Assembly: GCA_028023455.1 (NCBI GenBank) | Contig: JAQFVV010000273.1 | Span: 449,489-513,488 of the forward strand | DNA length: 64,000 nucleotides | Direction of reading: 5' to 3' | Source of the DNA: Epiperipatus broadwayi | Lineage: Eukaryota > Onychophora > Udeonychophora > Euonychophora > Peripatidae | Part shown: positions 21,758 to 45,122 of the stretch, piece by piece | Numbering within the stretch: the first letter of the stretch is position 1 | Layout: each line of letters starts with the position of its first letter | Program-made: the position numbers and the translations under genes | Notes under the pieces: generated by a model | Seen by the model: only the letters and a program-made list of their open reading frames with translations | What the model was told of the DNA's origin: nothing | Databases searched by the model: none

Positions 21758-22814
21758 TAAATGTCTAAATAATAATGAGCACAAATGGGTCGCCGCTATT
21801 TAGAAATTATGTTTTCGAAACAGCGCACGAAATGACACTATAATGACTAATAATTCGAAAATTTTAAATTATATCTTTTAAAAAAAAACATATTTGGTAA
21901 TTAAATGCATGCTTTTTCGAAACATAAACTAATAATTATTAAAATAATCAAAACGAAAGCAAATGTACTGTAGTTATTAAGTTATATTGCAAAATATTGA
22001 ATTAATAAAGAAAAATGAGCAAAATTATTACATTTTATAGAATTAAAGTATTATTTAGAAAACATTTTTAGAAAGAAGTTACAATAATATGGTTAGCTAA
22101 CCTGATTTTGAAGAAATAATGATTGTTTTGAAATTTACACAGAGCTCTGCGATTTTAATATTAAAACAGTTCTCCTGTAGATGGACTGGAGATATTCGAA
22201 CTGGAACGAAGGTGAGTTTTTTGGTGGCTTATGATATCTTCAATTTCGTTGGGAGATGATTCTAAAATGGTGTTGGAATGAAAGCAAGTCCCTTTTAGTG
22301 GCTTACATCATCTTTTATTTGTTGTAAGCTTGTTGGTTGTTGCTTGGGTATTCGATGGATTGAAATTTGGCATTCCATCATGGGAACGGCAGCAATATTT
22401 TGCCTGAATTTAGCCAGACATGGTAAAATTAAAAAAATTATAACTTCTGATATTAACAGCCATTCAAAAGCAAGATGGAGTATATCTTCCCGCTTAAATT
22501 AAGGCCTATTTATATATTTTTCACCAAGCTTTAACACCTTTTTTGGAATTTTGTTTGCCTTGGGACCAATTGACTTTTAATTAAACAAAAATCATATAAT
22601 CTATTTTTTACAACAGATGATGTCTCCGATGTGTTATTTTCAATTTACTTAAAATTATTTAAATATATAAATCATATAATTTGATTCAGATTTCACTAAT
22701 TAAATTCCTTTTTAGTTGTTTTAGAATGTTAAAACTTAGCAGAAGGAACAATATTCTGATTTAGTGATAAAGTCTTTTGTTGAAACCAAAATTAATTATT
22801 ATTTATTTATTTAT
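21758..22814. other. AT-rich DNA with a more balanced island at 22.14-22.45 kb
   Basis: The island has higher GC but no long frame, and no family was recognised. It could hold a non-coding exon or an old repeat; nothing decides this. Confidence 0.4.
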
Positions 22815-23720
22815 TATTATTTTTAAAGCTATCAAATAAATTTTGATGTAATATTTTTTGTATGATTAACGTTGTTTTACTTTGAGAGTTTTTAAAATAT
22901 TTCAAACAATTGTTGTCAATACTGCATGTTCTGTTGCACATGAAAAAAAGGACAACAACAACAGAAAAAGAAGCCATTATTAAATTATTATTAAAGAAAC
23001 TGAAGGAGAAAATTAATTATATGTTGTTTCTTCAGAATCACCATTCTTCGGAATAATTGGATATTCTACTGTATATAAACATGTAAATAATGGTGGGTGA
23101 ATCATATATTACCACAGTTCAAAAGCTGCGATATTCTTTTCTTTATCCTAGCAATTAAAAGAAATTAAGCAATAACTCAACATATAAATTTCATCCTGTC
23201 TTAAGCTGAAATGTAAGATAGCTATCTAAAAAAATCTACAATGGTAAATTGAATAACAATTTGGAAGCAACTAAAATTAGTCGATATATTGGTTTCAACA
23301 TTTCAATTTTTTTTTTCAAGGAGAGAAATCTTGAAAAAAATAGAATATATATATATATATGCATATGGAAACTGATAATTTTCATTTATGTGATATTCTC
23401 TCCAAAATTTAACCTTGGCTAGAATGCATTCAAATATCGAAAGAAATAACTTTATTAATATATATATATATATGAGTCTGATATTCATTATTTTTGTTTT
23501 ATATTTTTTCATCAGAAAAATGAAACGTTTTATAAGTATAATTCTGTTCTATTTAAGCGTCTAGTTTAAAAAAGAAAACAAACATTTTACAAATGTCAAA
23601 ATTAACACTTAAGACTTAAGTATTTGAAATTTGAAAATAAAGCATATAAGTTTAAATTGCATATGAGTTATATATATATATAAGAAGTGAAATTTTTCTT
23701 TACAAATTTTATTATCCAAT
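22815..23720 (+). repeat. Old duplication, copy 1 part A
   Basis: Aligns collinearly with 32625-33620. Shared landmarks include the CAACAACAACAGAAAAAGA-type stretch, ACCATTCTTC.GAAT, AATTTCATC, TAGCTATCT, TCAACATTTCAATTT, AGAATGCATTC.AAT, AACGTTTTATAA, GTCAAAATTAACACTTAAG and GCATATGAGTT. Identity is moderate, so the duplication is old. Part B of the same copy resumes at 27225. Confidence 0.75.
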
Positions 23721-26700
23721 TTTTTTTTACTATTTATACATCTTAATTCTTTTAATATTTTTTTTTTCTTTATTTGATAATTAGATGTGTTTTTAGTGAT
23801 GGATCACAGATTGAGTTGATTTATTAAAGGTCACTTATCAATTAAAAATCATCAGTAAACTTGCTTAAAAAAAATGAACAAAAAAAAATATTTTACTTAG
23901 GGTTAGTGATTACGTACACAATTAACGAAGACATTTACAAAAACATCCAGTTAGTAATTTTACAAAAAGACTATATACAAAAAAAGAAAAATGTTGACTA
24001 TCGCTTTCCTAAGAACCATCTATGTTTACACCTCCTTCCCCCATGAGTTCTATTTTATCTATATTTCATTTCTAACGAACAGCACAACAAGCAAATTAAA
24101 TAAATTATTTATTTAAGAAAGTTGCATTGAGGTAAATATGTTTTAAGAAATAATGGGTTTAAATGTGTATATTTGCAGCACAATTATAAATACCAACAAC
24201 TTATTTATGACTGATTGAAATGCATACATAGGGTTACACTGAAGTAGTTCCCAAAGGTACTCATCGTAAAGCACCACATTTTGATCATAAACTTACGTGG
24301 CTGTGCATGCCTAAACACGTTAAAGCATAATATATATTAACAAACAAAAAAAAACATATTAATTGCAACCTTTTGACTTTCTATTTAATTAAATACAATT
24401 TAATATTATTAATACTTTCTCGTGTTTAATATATGTGCTATTTCTTTCTGGCAGTGCTTTTATAAGATTTAAAGTATCCGACTTTATGTAAACAGATAAA
24501 CATATTTCATTTTGAAAAAAGAAATTTACTCAGGGTATACATGGTTTTTATTAATAGATCAGCCCAAGTTGGGTGGCCAGTTGTAACCATCTGGAGAATT
24601 AGAGCTTATCATCAACTGCATTACAGGGTGCTATCTAGGCATTTGAACCTAGAAAAATTTATAAACTAGGCAGATACATAATTCAAAAAAAATTTTTTTT
24701 TTTATAAATTTTGATTCCGGTCATTAGCCCATTGTCACTAGCTCAGGGAGTAGCAGAGATTTAAATTTCATAACAAATTCTTATCTAAGAATATATAAAA
24801 AAGAATAAAATAAGCCACTGCCAGTAATTAACACACAAACATTTATTTATGCACATATATAAAATTTAGCATTATTTTAGAATAATTTTTACTTTGGATT
24901 TTAACTTGATTTTAGAATTTAAATTTACATTTTAATTTTTATAATATTATAAGTTTACATTTTAATTTTTTATAAGTTCGCAGAGATGGGTTTATAAAAT
25001 GCGTTTTTAATGTTGAGTATAGATCGGTTACATAGATTACTTGGTCAAAAAAACATTCCAAAATAAACATAAACGATCAAAATACAAAATCATTGATACC
25101 ATCAATTGCATAGGGAATACAAGAAACCCAATGGTGTTCATCATAAGACACCACATTGACACCAATAACTTACAAGACATCTGACATAAATACATCTTAG
25201 ATACTAACCATAAGGTATCAGTATTTACCAAATGTCTATATATTTTGATCAAATATGAAAACCAAAAACATAATCAACTGGTAACGAACCCATGCAAATG
25301 TCTAAACCCAACTTAAATTTAATGCATTTTTATTTAGAGTGTTGAGTATGAATAAACTAAATAGATCTGCACTTGAAAAGAAAATATTCTTCCCTGATTT
25401 AAACTTAGGCAAAAAGTTTGCAGTCAAACCAGCATCAATCCATCTGATAAATTTATGTATTCAATGTAGCATGAAAATACGACAATATAAAATACTATAC
25501 TGTCAGGAATGTAAATCTGAACAGTAAGTAGAGTTAGAGAAGACATCATCTCTCCATTAACAGGAATGCTACATCTATTGGTGAGTAGAACAATAAACAA
25601 AAAACTCCATAGGAATGGATTGTGGTTCCTTGCTAACTTACAAACACATCCATAGGCAAACAGAAGGTGTGTGGCATATATATGCAATCCTGCCCATAGC
25701 GGATCTCATACTACATCTACTAACTACATCAATATATCCAATCCATTGACCTAATTCTACTATGAAACAAATAACCTAAGATTTACCCTCCCCTAATATA
25801 ACTTTACAAATCTACATAGCCATTCATGCCCGACTTAAGTTTAACATTTATGTAATTTAGTCTAATGAAAAACAAAAATCATATTAAAAACTTAAAAGAA
25901 CAAAAAATAAATAAATGGAAATGATTTTAAATAAAAAACAATACATCAAATAAAATTATTAACATTAATTTACGTTGGTCAGATAGGATTCTATTTGTAT
26001 TATTTACTAAAAGGTTTATAATTTAGAGTTCTTATTGTTTTCAAATGAATATAAAGTTCTTACAATTTTTAAAACATCCAGCTTTATTTTTTACAGTAGC
26101 TTGCCATTGTTGGTAATTTTGAATGGGAATTCCCATGCCATACTGAAGATATTGATATCCAGTTAGCCGTGGTTTTTATTTATCTGGAGGTCTTTACTTG
26201 AGCTGGTCCTTAACATTGAAAACGATGTCATTTCTCTTTCATTTTTAGCAGAACTGAAGGGATTGAAGAGTGCATCTTTTCAATCCCTTCTCCTTCGACT
26301 CCACACCAACACATATCTGTACTCTCATAATAACTAATTAATTCTTTTATTTTCAAACCTTTCCTTTTAGAATAATTTTGTGGATTAACTCAGCATTGCG
26401 TCATGATAGTGAAAACCTTTTCGTTGAGGTCCGATTTCCTGATGGAATTCTTTTATTTGCTAAAAGTTTCTATTGTTTTCCTATCTGACCATTGTTTATA
26501 CATTTAAATGCCCAAGGGTTTGTTCAGTTGGACTAATTAAAATAATCATTTCCATTTTTCAATAACATTAATTAATTTGTCTTCAAACTTAAAGATATAT
26601 TTTTATCTTTAAATCTTTACTGAAAATTTTGTTTTAAAATACTTTTTCTTTAATAAAGTTTTCATTTAATAATTTTTTTTTCATCTGTGTGATTTATATA

Positions 26701-26823
26701 TATGAGTTTAAGATAGAATTAATTTTCAATTTTTAATTCTTAAAAAGAAAGCTTTATTTGCGAACTTTTATTCTTTTCATGTTTACTAATAAAAAAACAA
26801 TGTAACATACATATGTGCCCATT

Positions 26824-26887
<64 letters not shown>

Positions 26888-27224
26888 ATAACAAATAACA
26901 AAATGAGGTGAAATAAGTTCCATATTTATATTAAGTTATAAGTTAGCACTAAATGACTGAGTAGTCAAAGATATGTTATATCTATTTATAGGCCTGAGTG
27001 AGCCTCATTGTAAATAATAAAAAAGAGTATTCAATGCTTGTAGAAATAAGTATAGTCCAATAGTGGATATCATATATAAACTTTTTATAATGTAGTGGAA
27101 TAAATTTTGATGATTTATTTTGATTTAATGATATTTAATTGGTTAATCTAGCTTTGAGAGCATATCTATTATCTATTCTATTAATTTACAATATTTTACC
27201 AGTCAATTATTTACTTATATATTT
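23721..27224. other. 3.5-kb segment splitting duplication copy 1
   Basis: Absent from the second copy, where the flanks are contiguous near 33620-33640. It is an insertion here or a deletion there. The interior includes a diverged internal duplication (GGTACTCATCGTAAAGCACC at 24259 and GGTGTTCATCATAAGACACC at 25133), an 11-bp-stem hairpin AAGGGATTGAA/TTCAATCCCTT at 26264-26296, and a B-box-like GTTCAAAT on the minus strand near 24645. No transposase or RT frame and no terminal repeats were found. Confidence 0.5.
26826..26884 (+). repeat. (TA)n(TG)n with GCCCATTACAATA junction
   Basis: GCCCATTACAATA directly precedes the tract, the same junction as at 13.87 kb on the minus strand. (TG)n fills 26854-26884. 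Confidence 0.85.
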
Positions 27225-28142
<918 letters not shown>

Positions 28143-28222
28143 AGCTTGCAAATAAACTCTTACCAAACTTTTAAGAATATCCCTAAATGTAGAGCAGTTT
28201 TGCTATTGTCTCCTCAGTGGCA

Positions 28223-28608
28223 TGCTACATCAGGGTGTCCCCAACCCTATGCCTTTGGGCACCATGGTACCCACTGACCATTTAACATGTGCCTGCCACT
28301 ATCCGAACATGATAAAAAATTATTTATCTGATACAAATTAATTTAATTTTTAATTTTTTTTATTAATTATTGTATTATATTGTAATCAAATTGTAGAATA
28401 TACTATACTTTTACAGCATAAAAATATAAACATTAATTATATGTTAAAATTTTATTTTTCAAATAAATATTTTTTTTGTACATTATGCATTTTATTAACA
28501 ATATCCAACTATAAATTTACATTGAAAAATTAAATGGTGCCCACCACCTGTCCAATATTATAGAATATGCTCTTAAGTCAAAAAAGGTTGGGGCCCCCTG
28601 TGCTAGGT
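28223..28608. mobile_element. Non-autonomous hAT (Charlie-like) MITE with 8-bp target duplication
   Basis: The left end CAGGGTGTCCCCAACC (28231-28246) and the right end, read inward, CAGGGGGCCCCAACC (28600-28586) form terminal inverted repeats of the CAGGGG.CCCCAACC type known from hAT-Charlie elements. Flanks TGCTACAT (28223-28230) and TGCTAGGT (28601-28608) match at 6 of 8 positions, the 8-bp duplication expected for hAT. The element is 370 bp with an AT-rich interior and no transposase. Subterminal GTGCCTGCCAC and GCCCACCACCTG are also Charlie-like. Confidence 0.8.
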
Positions 28609-31544
28609 TATTCAAGCATTAGATTCTATATTGTAATGCTAGCAAATTTATGTGTTGTAAAACTCACACATATATAACTTGCATTACATATTTTTCATTT
28701 AAAAATAAATGATCAGATGTATTAAAAAAACAAATAAAATCAAATAAACAAGAATAGTCAAACTGTTTTAAGAAATTAGGGAGTGGTTTTAAAATGTAGA
28801 TTTGAAAATAATAAAAAAAGATTGCATTATATTGTTTTTAAAAAAAGGAGAGAACATGTTATAAAAGAATTTATAACCTTTTGTTAAAAAAAAGTAAATA
28901 TCTAAAGTTAGTATAAAATTTGTTTTTAAAGTAAACTTTCCATTTTTAATGAAAAATTAATAAATAGGGAAAGTTAGAAATAAACATTTAAACACTCCTC
29001 TGTATATAATTTGTTATAAATTAAAATAAACAAATGAGAAAATAGAATAATAATTTATTACCAAAAGCATTGTAATGTAATTTCTCTCTAACATTTCTGA
29101 TTGATAAGGATATTGAAATTGTATTAAATAAAAGACTATGCAAATTATCATTGAGATAGTATATTAATCTATGAAAAAGTCTAGATTAAATCAAATGTAA
29201 AATTTAATTAAAAATAGACTTAAATTATGATTAATTAAAGCATTTGTGATCAAGTTATTTCAGTTGTCAATCTTTAAAATCATCCCACTCTTCATTTTGT
29301 GACAGAATTAGTCAGTGTTGGAATCTGTAAATCAGTCCAGTATTATTCATTCAATTAAAAGACTAGCTATACAGTATGCAGAAAAATACAAATACACAGT
29401 TTTGGAGACATTTAAATGCTGTAACACACCAGTCATTATGCTGTAGTCAACATAATTGCAAAATCTGCAGAACTAGCAATGTCTATTGCTAGGCTGACTT
29501 TCAAAGTGTATGACAACTTCATGGCCTAGTTCTCTGCAAAATCAACTACCCCGCTTGAATCAATACCTGGAACCAATGTCAAAATTGTGAAGTAGAAGCT
29601 GCTGCAAACATTCTCTTTCTTTCTTCCATTGTCAAGTCAAGAATGGAAAGCAAGCTCTGAAACCATTGCTGAAGATCAAAAATCCAACCGGTTAGACCTG
29701 ACAATCATGAAAATCTATGTAAAGTCATGTTGATACTTGTCTATAGACACTGCTATTCATCTTAAATGAACTTTATTTAATAAAAGACTATTATAAAATT
29801 TATCCTGAAACTAATCATTAATCATTTATATTTTTATGTAAAATATTATACTATCATAGATAGGTGTGTGTTTGATAAATATTAATGAATGCTTAAGTAT
29901 TATTTTGCCTGTCTTCTCTCTTACTTTTGTCACTGCATTACCAGTAAAGTAGTATAAATGTATTTTGTGTGTTAAGAAATGTGCTGAACCCTGAGACAGA
30001 GTAGGAATTAGTCATGGCATATGTCAAGTGCTGGATTGTGTTCCTGTCATCTGAAGAATGATTTCTATATAATATTTCATTGTCTTGTACCTGAGGTTCA
30101 TCCTCCAAACAAATAAAATGCTTGGATGGCAGGCGTTTTACTTCAACAGTCAAAAAGTGCAATATCCAGAATATGTGATTGTACATTATGATTTGTATAC
30201 CTTCAATCTAGTTATAGATCCTGTTGATTGTTCATCTATCAATGGTATTCTATTTTTATGCTTGAAGGGCAGGTTTTTTTCCTGTAGATTTCAAACAATA
30301 TTAAAGTTATCTTTTACAAGGTATTTAAACCTAGAAGACTAAATCTATTTTTGGACCTGGTACAAATGTTGTCCAAAGTGGGAGCCAAAGTGCCATAATT
30401 GATTCAGCATAATAAAAGTTAAAAAGAAAAAAGTGAAATCGTAATTAAAATTTAAAAAGGCCAAAACTAAAAATTGAAACAAATAGAAAATTGTGTAATT
30501 ATGAAAGTTAAAATAAATGCTAAATTGCGTTGTTATACAATTTAAAATTGGTGAGCAGTGTGAGAAGAGAAATAGACTATAGCAAAAAAATTATAATATT
30601 AAAAATATAAAATAAGAAGAGTATGAAATGTAATTAAAAATGAGAAAGAAAAAAGCAGTTACAAAGATTAAAAAAAAAGATTATTGGTATTGTTTATAGC
30701 CAGGTGGGAATGAGAGAGGTCTGAGGTTTTTTTTAAGTTATTAATGTTCGATTTAAAATATTTAAAATAACATTAAATAAATGATATTTTTTTTAAATCA
30801 ATAAAGAAAAGATTGCTAAATAAATACAGTTAAATAAATAAAATATTTTTGTTATGAGAGATTTACATACATTAATGTGTAAAATGTATATTCATAGAAA
30901 TAATTTGCTAGTGATTATTACAATTATTATATTGTTTTAACATTTTTTTAAAAAATTTACTTATGTTTTGAGATTATAAATTGGTCATCATTAAGCAGAT
31001 AGGTACATTTGTGAGACATATTTAAGAAAAGAAATTAGGAAGAATAATCAAATGAAATCTTTCATACCAATGTTATTAATATTAAATTCAAAATAAGCCA
31101 GTTTAATGATCTTAATATCGTTTATGGTTTGCTTTCAAATTCTTATTTATATTACTGGAATTATATTCATCAAAATCTACTTGATCAACACAATATGCTT
31201 TTAATTTACTATTATTTAACTCATCTAAATTACATATACACTAAGCTATGGTAATTGCATATATATATATATATATATATATAATAAAGTTTGATATCTG
31301 TATTCGTTTCACAAAATATGTAATATACAAATCAATATATATATATATAAGCTATACTAATTTCATTTGTCTAACTATTTGAGTTTTTTTCATTAATGTA
31401 TGTGATAAAATACATATTATAATAGAGCATATAACTAAATCTACTATTTGTATTTCAACATATTTTAATGTTATTTAGATACATTGAATTGTTTTACTTT
31501 TAAAAATCGTATAATACATTTCTGTAGATGTAACTATATTTCAA
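28609..31544. other. AT-rich DNA with a balanced-composition island at 29.28-30.35 kb
   Basis: 29.28-29.75 kb reads, on the minus strand, a short open stretch with WIFDLQQWFQSLLSILDLT before stops. 29938-30186 (minus) is an 82-codon frame containing VKRLPSKHFICLEDE. Neither resembles a family I know. They could be relics of a transposon ORF or a diverged exon. (TA)n tracts occur at 31260-31283 and 31335-31349. Confidence 0.4.
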
Positions 31545-31859
<315 letters not shown>

Positions 31860-32624
31860 TTGTCTAAACATCTATTTTTGTCTGTCTGCTTAACCATTAC
31901 TTATTCATTAAATTAATCTAAATATATTAAAACTCATTTAATAAACTTTATATTAATTGTGTTACATTCGATAAATTTTTCATTTCCATTCCAATTTTAT
32001 TCACTGTTGTCCATTATTAACTTTGAACTTCATTATATTTATTAAGTTGTATTACATCAAAAGCATTTTTATTGCATTTATTATTAGGTTTTTCAAATAG
32101 AAATTACTTCTTTTTTTTAAAAAAAGTACACTTATAAGTTTTGACTCAATCAAAAATATTCCATAATGATTATTTGACATTAATCTTTAATAAAGAAAAT
32201 ATATTAATATAAGAAAAATATATTTTAAAAAGTATGTTTACACTACTTTATTTAAACTAGATTATCTTATTTTCAAATTTAATAAAGTTGCTATTATTAA
32301 AATAATTTGCTTATTTATTGATCATATATATATATATTGTAAATATCGATAAGTCTATCTATATTTTAAAAATTGTCATTTGTTATTAAAAAAAAATCTC
32401 TTTGAGTTGATGTTTATATATGAAGTATTATTATTGTTTATGGTTATTAGGTATAGTTATTGTTTGAAGTTATTATTTTATTTATATGTTGATGGTACAT
32501 CGTTATGAATATTTAATTATTATAAATAAATGGAGACATATAAATTGTTGATTATATAAAAAAATTATTTTATTTGCAGTGATTATTAAAAAAATGCAAT
32601 ATTATTATTTATATATATATATAT
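31860..32624. other. AT-rich DNA, nothing recognised
   Basis: A short (TA)n lies at 32325-32338. No other feature was identified. Confidence 0.5.

Positions 32625-39540
<6,916 letters not shown>

Positions 39541-39615
<75 letters not shown>
39541..39615. repeat. (TA)n microsatellite
   Basis: 75 bp of TA followed by GGGCACAAATTG. Confidence 0.97.
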
Positions 39616-39617
<2 letters not shown>

Positions 39618-39989
39618 GCACAAATTGTAAAAAATTGAAAATGTTGGGTTTAAAAATGGAGAATCTGGAATTACATGATGTAACAATTGCATTACCAATT
39701 GTAACTGTACAGATGAATACTTTAGCTATATTATGAGAAGATGTAAAACCAACATCATCAAATAAACAAAGATAAAATTAAATATAAATGAGTAACTATA
39801 AATTCACCAGAATTACACAAAAACAATAATCATTGTGAATAATCAACAGTCAATTTCATGACTGTATTTAAAAATTGGTTCACTATAGATCATATTAATT
39901 AATTAGCCACTATCATTATTAGTAGAGGAATGCAAAACTAATTATGTGAATGCATGTGGTTAGGTGCAAACTAATAATATTCCTACCAT

Positions 39990-40260
39990 AATAAATACTC
40001 TGGACACATAGTACCATTAATGTACTGGCCAACTACAAAATAAATATCTAAAAATGAAATAAAAGAAATGAAATTTAGTGCATGGACTTGAAATTATATT
40101 CATTTTGCATAAATTGGAATCATTGTCTATTGGATGTTCATAAAACTAAACATAAACCCCTACTGCATATAAATGTTATGCACAAATCTAGTTCAAGTAG
40201 CAAAAAGTCTATAAACTATTACTGTGAATAAGAAATATTTAAATAAATAAAGCAGCTTAT
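39990..40260 (+). repeat. Dispersed repeat, copy 2
   Basis: Relative of 8935-9260, sharing CATTAATGTACTGGCCAACT and TAGTGCATGGACTT in the same order and orientation. Class unknown. Confidence 0.5.
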
Positions 40261-40448
40261 TTTAAGTCACTTCAAATATTTCCTAGGGTTTTTCTACTAT
40301 AAGTAAATAGTTTTATTGGGATCATTTTAAATAATCCTATTCCACTCAACTGTCATGAAATAAAGTCACACACACACACACTGCTATTTATAAAAAAGAA
40401 GTTTGATGGAATATAGAAATTAAGACTAAAATATTTTATAACAATTAT

Positions 40449-41070
40449 TTAACCTTATACAATTTTACCCAATTTTCTATTGGCCTTGTTAATTAAAGTT
40501 CTAAACTTTTGATTGCTCAATTACAGAAACAGCAATAAAATATAATTGTCTTTTAAAATTATATTCTTTTTACATTAATTTATAAAAAGTAAATTAATAA
40601 TTTGTCAGACTATAGAAGTGAATGAAAGTTTTTTTTTAAAAAATAAATTTCTATTCATAATTATATATTTATTTATAGTGGAAACCTAAAATAAATGTAT
40701 GTAACCAATTAGAAAATGTTGTGTATGTCACTGATTTTTTTTTCAATTTACATTTATATAAAAGTATTTTTTTACTAAAATCTTAACTATTATTTTCATA
40801 TAATTATATTTTTAGCATATTTTATCAAAATAATTTATAATATGTAAAAAATATGACAGAAATATTCTAAAATATACATTTTTGTTTTGAAAATCAATAC
40901 AAAGAACTTTGATCTGTCAAAATGATTCACAAGTGCTACTTTTGGTTAAAAATGAGAAACAACCAATCAGCACTTTGAAAATTCTGACTTCTCCTATTGT
41001 TGAAGCTTTAGATTAAAATATTATTGATTTTTTTACATGTAAAATATTTTTAGAAAGGGCAGCAACTTAC
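40449..41070 (+). mobile_element. piggyBac-like MITE family, copy 2
   Basis: Starts at TTTAACCTTATAC, comparable to the TTAACC end of the copy at 20912. It aligns over about 600 bp with the reverse complement of 52350-51485 (for example TATTGGCCT..T.AATTAAAG, AAGTTCTAAACTTTTGATTG, TAATTATATTTT.AGCATAT, AACAACCAATCAGCA). The right end was not located. Confidence 0.55.
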
Positions 41071-41553
41071 AGTATAATTTTAGCTTTAAAATGACTGTAA
41101 AATCACTACAATAATAAAAATTACCAGTTTTAGACTGACTATAGTCAGAATTTAGTAACTAATTCATTAACAATAAACAAAAACATGACATGATAGTATA
41201 AAATTTTAAACATTTGTTTCATCAAAAAATATTTTTAGCAAAATTATATTCAATAAATTGATTTCTATTCATACATTAACTTTAAATTAATTAAATTATA
41301 TCTTTAAAATAACTAAGAATTGTAAAAAACAACATTTTTACAATCAAAAATAACAATTTTAAATTTGGCTTAATTACTTTTTTGTTAAGATTTAGGAGTG
41401 AAGAATAATGTTTCAAAAAAAAAAAAATTTAAGTTCAAATAAAAAAATATGTTTCACAATTTTAAAACATTAACTTAATGAAAATATTTAAAATTACCAA
41501 TTATTAATAAAAAATATTACCTTTATATAAGTTTTTTGTTAGTAAAAATAATG

Positions 41554-41602
41554 TCCACAGAAAAAAATACCTTCAGCCCTGGTTTATTGTTTTTTCTGTG
41601 GA
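41554..41602. other. Short perfect hairpin
   Basis: TCCACAGAAAAAA (41554-41566) pairs exactly with TTTTTTCTGTGGA (41590-41602) across a 23-nt loop that is unusually GC-containing for the area. Confidence 0.75.
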
Positions 41603-41807
41603 GTCCTCTGAATTATAATTTTAGTTGTTCCTTTTGAGTTTTCATCTTGAAAGCTTTTACCTATTATGATTCTGATTTAGTCTCCAACTCATCAATGTAT
41701 GTTTACCATAAATACTGAGTTTGCACAGTACATTTTGCAAGAAAAAATGTATGTATTTTTTATACAATATAATTTCAATTTATATATATATATATATAAT
41801 CTAAAAC

Positions 41808-42124
<317 letters not shown>

Positions 42125-42745
42125 CATAATAAATTTTAAGTTTATAGAATACATTTGTAGGCACTGATAAAATATTTAAAGTCAGGCTAATTAGAGTTAA
42201 TTTAGTAAAGGGTATTTTCAAGTTCCATCAATCCATCCACTCTATCTCTTATAACTGATTCACATATATACCCACACATGTAAAAAAGAGAAAACTCATA
42301 TTTTACACTGAATCAGCAATCATCATTTTGTCAAGATCATCATCTCCCACACATATACTTATTGCTCATATAAATTTAATTTTATGTTTATTGATTTGCT
42401 TTGTTTTTATTCATTTCATTTTCATGCACCGTTCTTGCTGTTATTTTTTTTTTGCTTTCAATAAAACCAAATGTAGGATCTGAAAATAAAAAAGGACATA
42501 TGAATTCATCCAGTTTCAATATTTCTGCTATTAAAAATTATCTTAGGAAATTGATGTTATATATTTTTTTCAGCATTTAGTGACAGATGTGATAAAGCTG
42601 TTTATGAAAATGACATTTTAATATTTAACTTCCAAAATTTAGAATTTGTGAACAATGTAAAAATAAACATTTTTCAAAAGTATTAAAAATCTTTTTTTTT
42701 TGTATTTTATTTAAGTAATAACAATTTATCAGCTTTATTACATTC

Positions 42746-42749
<4 letters not shown>

Positions 42750-42784
<35 letters not shown>

Positions 42785-42860
42785 ATATATATATATATAT
42801 AGAATGGGCTCTAGAAATATATATATATATATATATATATTGACCTTCTGAATGGGCTCA
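42750..42860. repeat. (TA)n cluster with a direct flank duplication
   Basis: (TA)n at about 42750-42781, 42787-42801 and 42818-42841. GAATGGGCTC occurs before (42802) and after (42851) the last tract in the same orientation. Confidence 0.8.
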
Positions 42861-45122
<2,262 letters not shown>

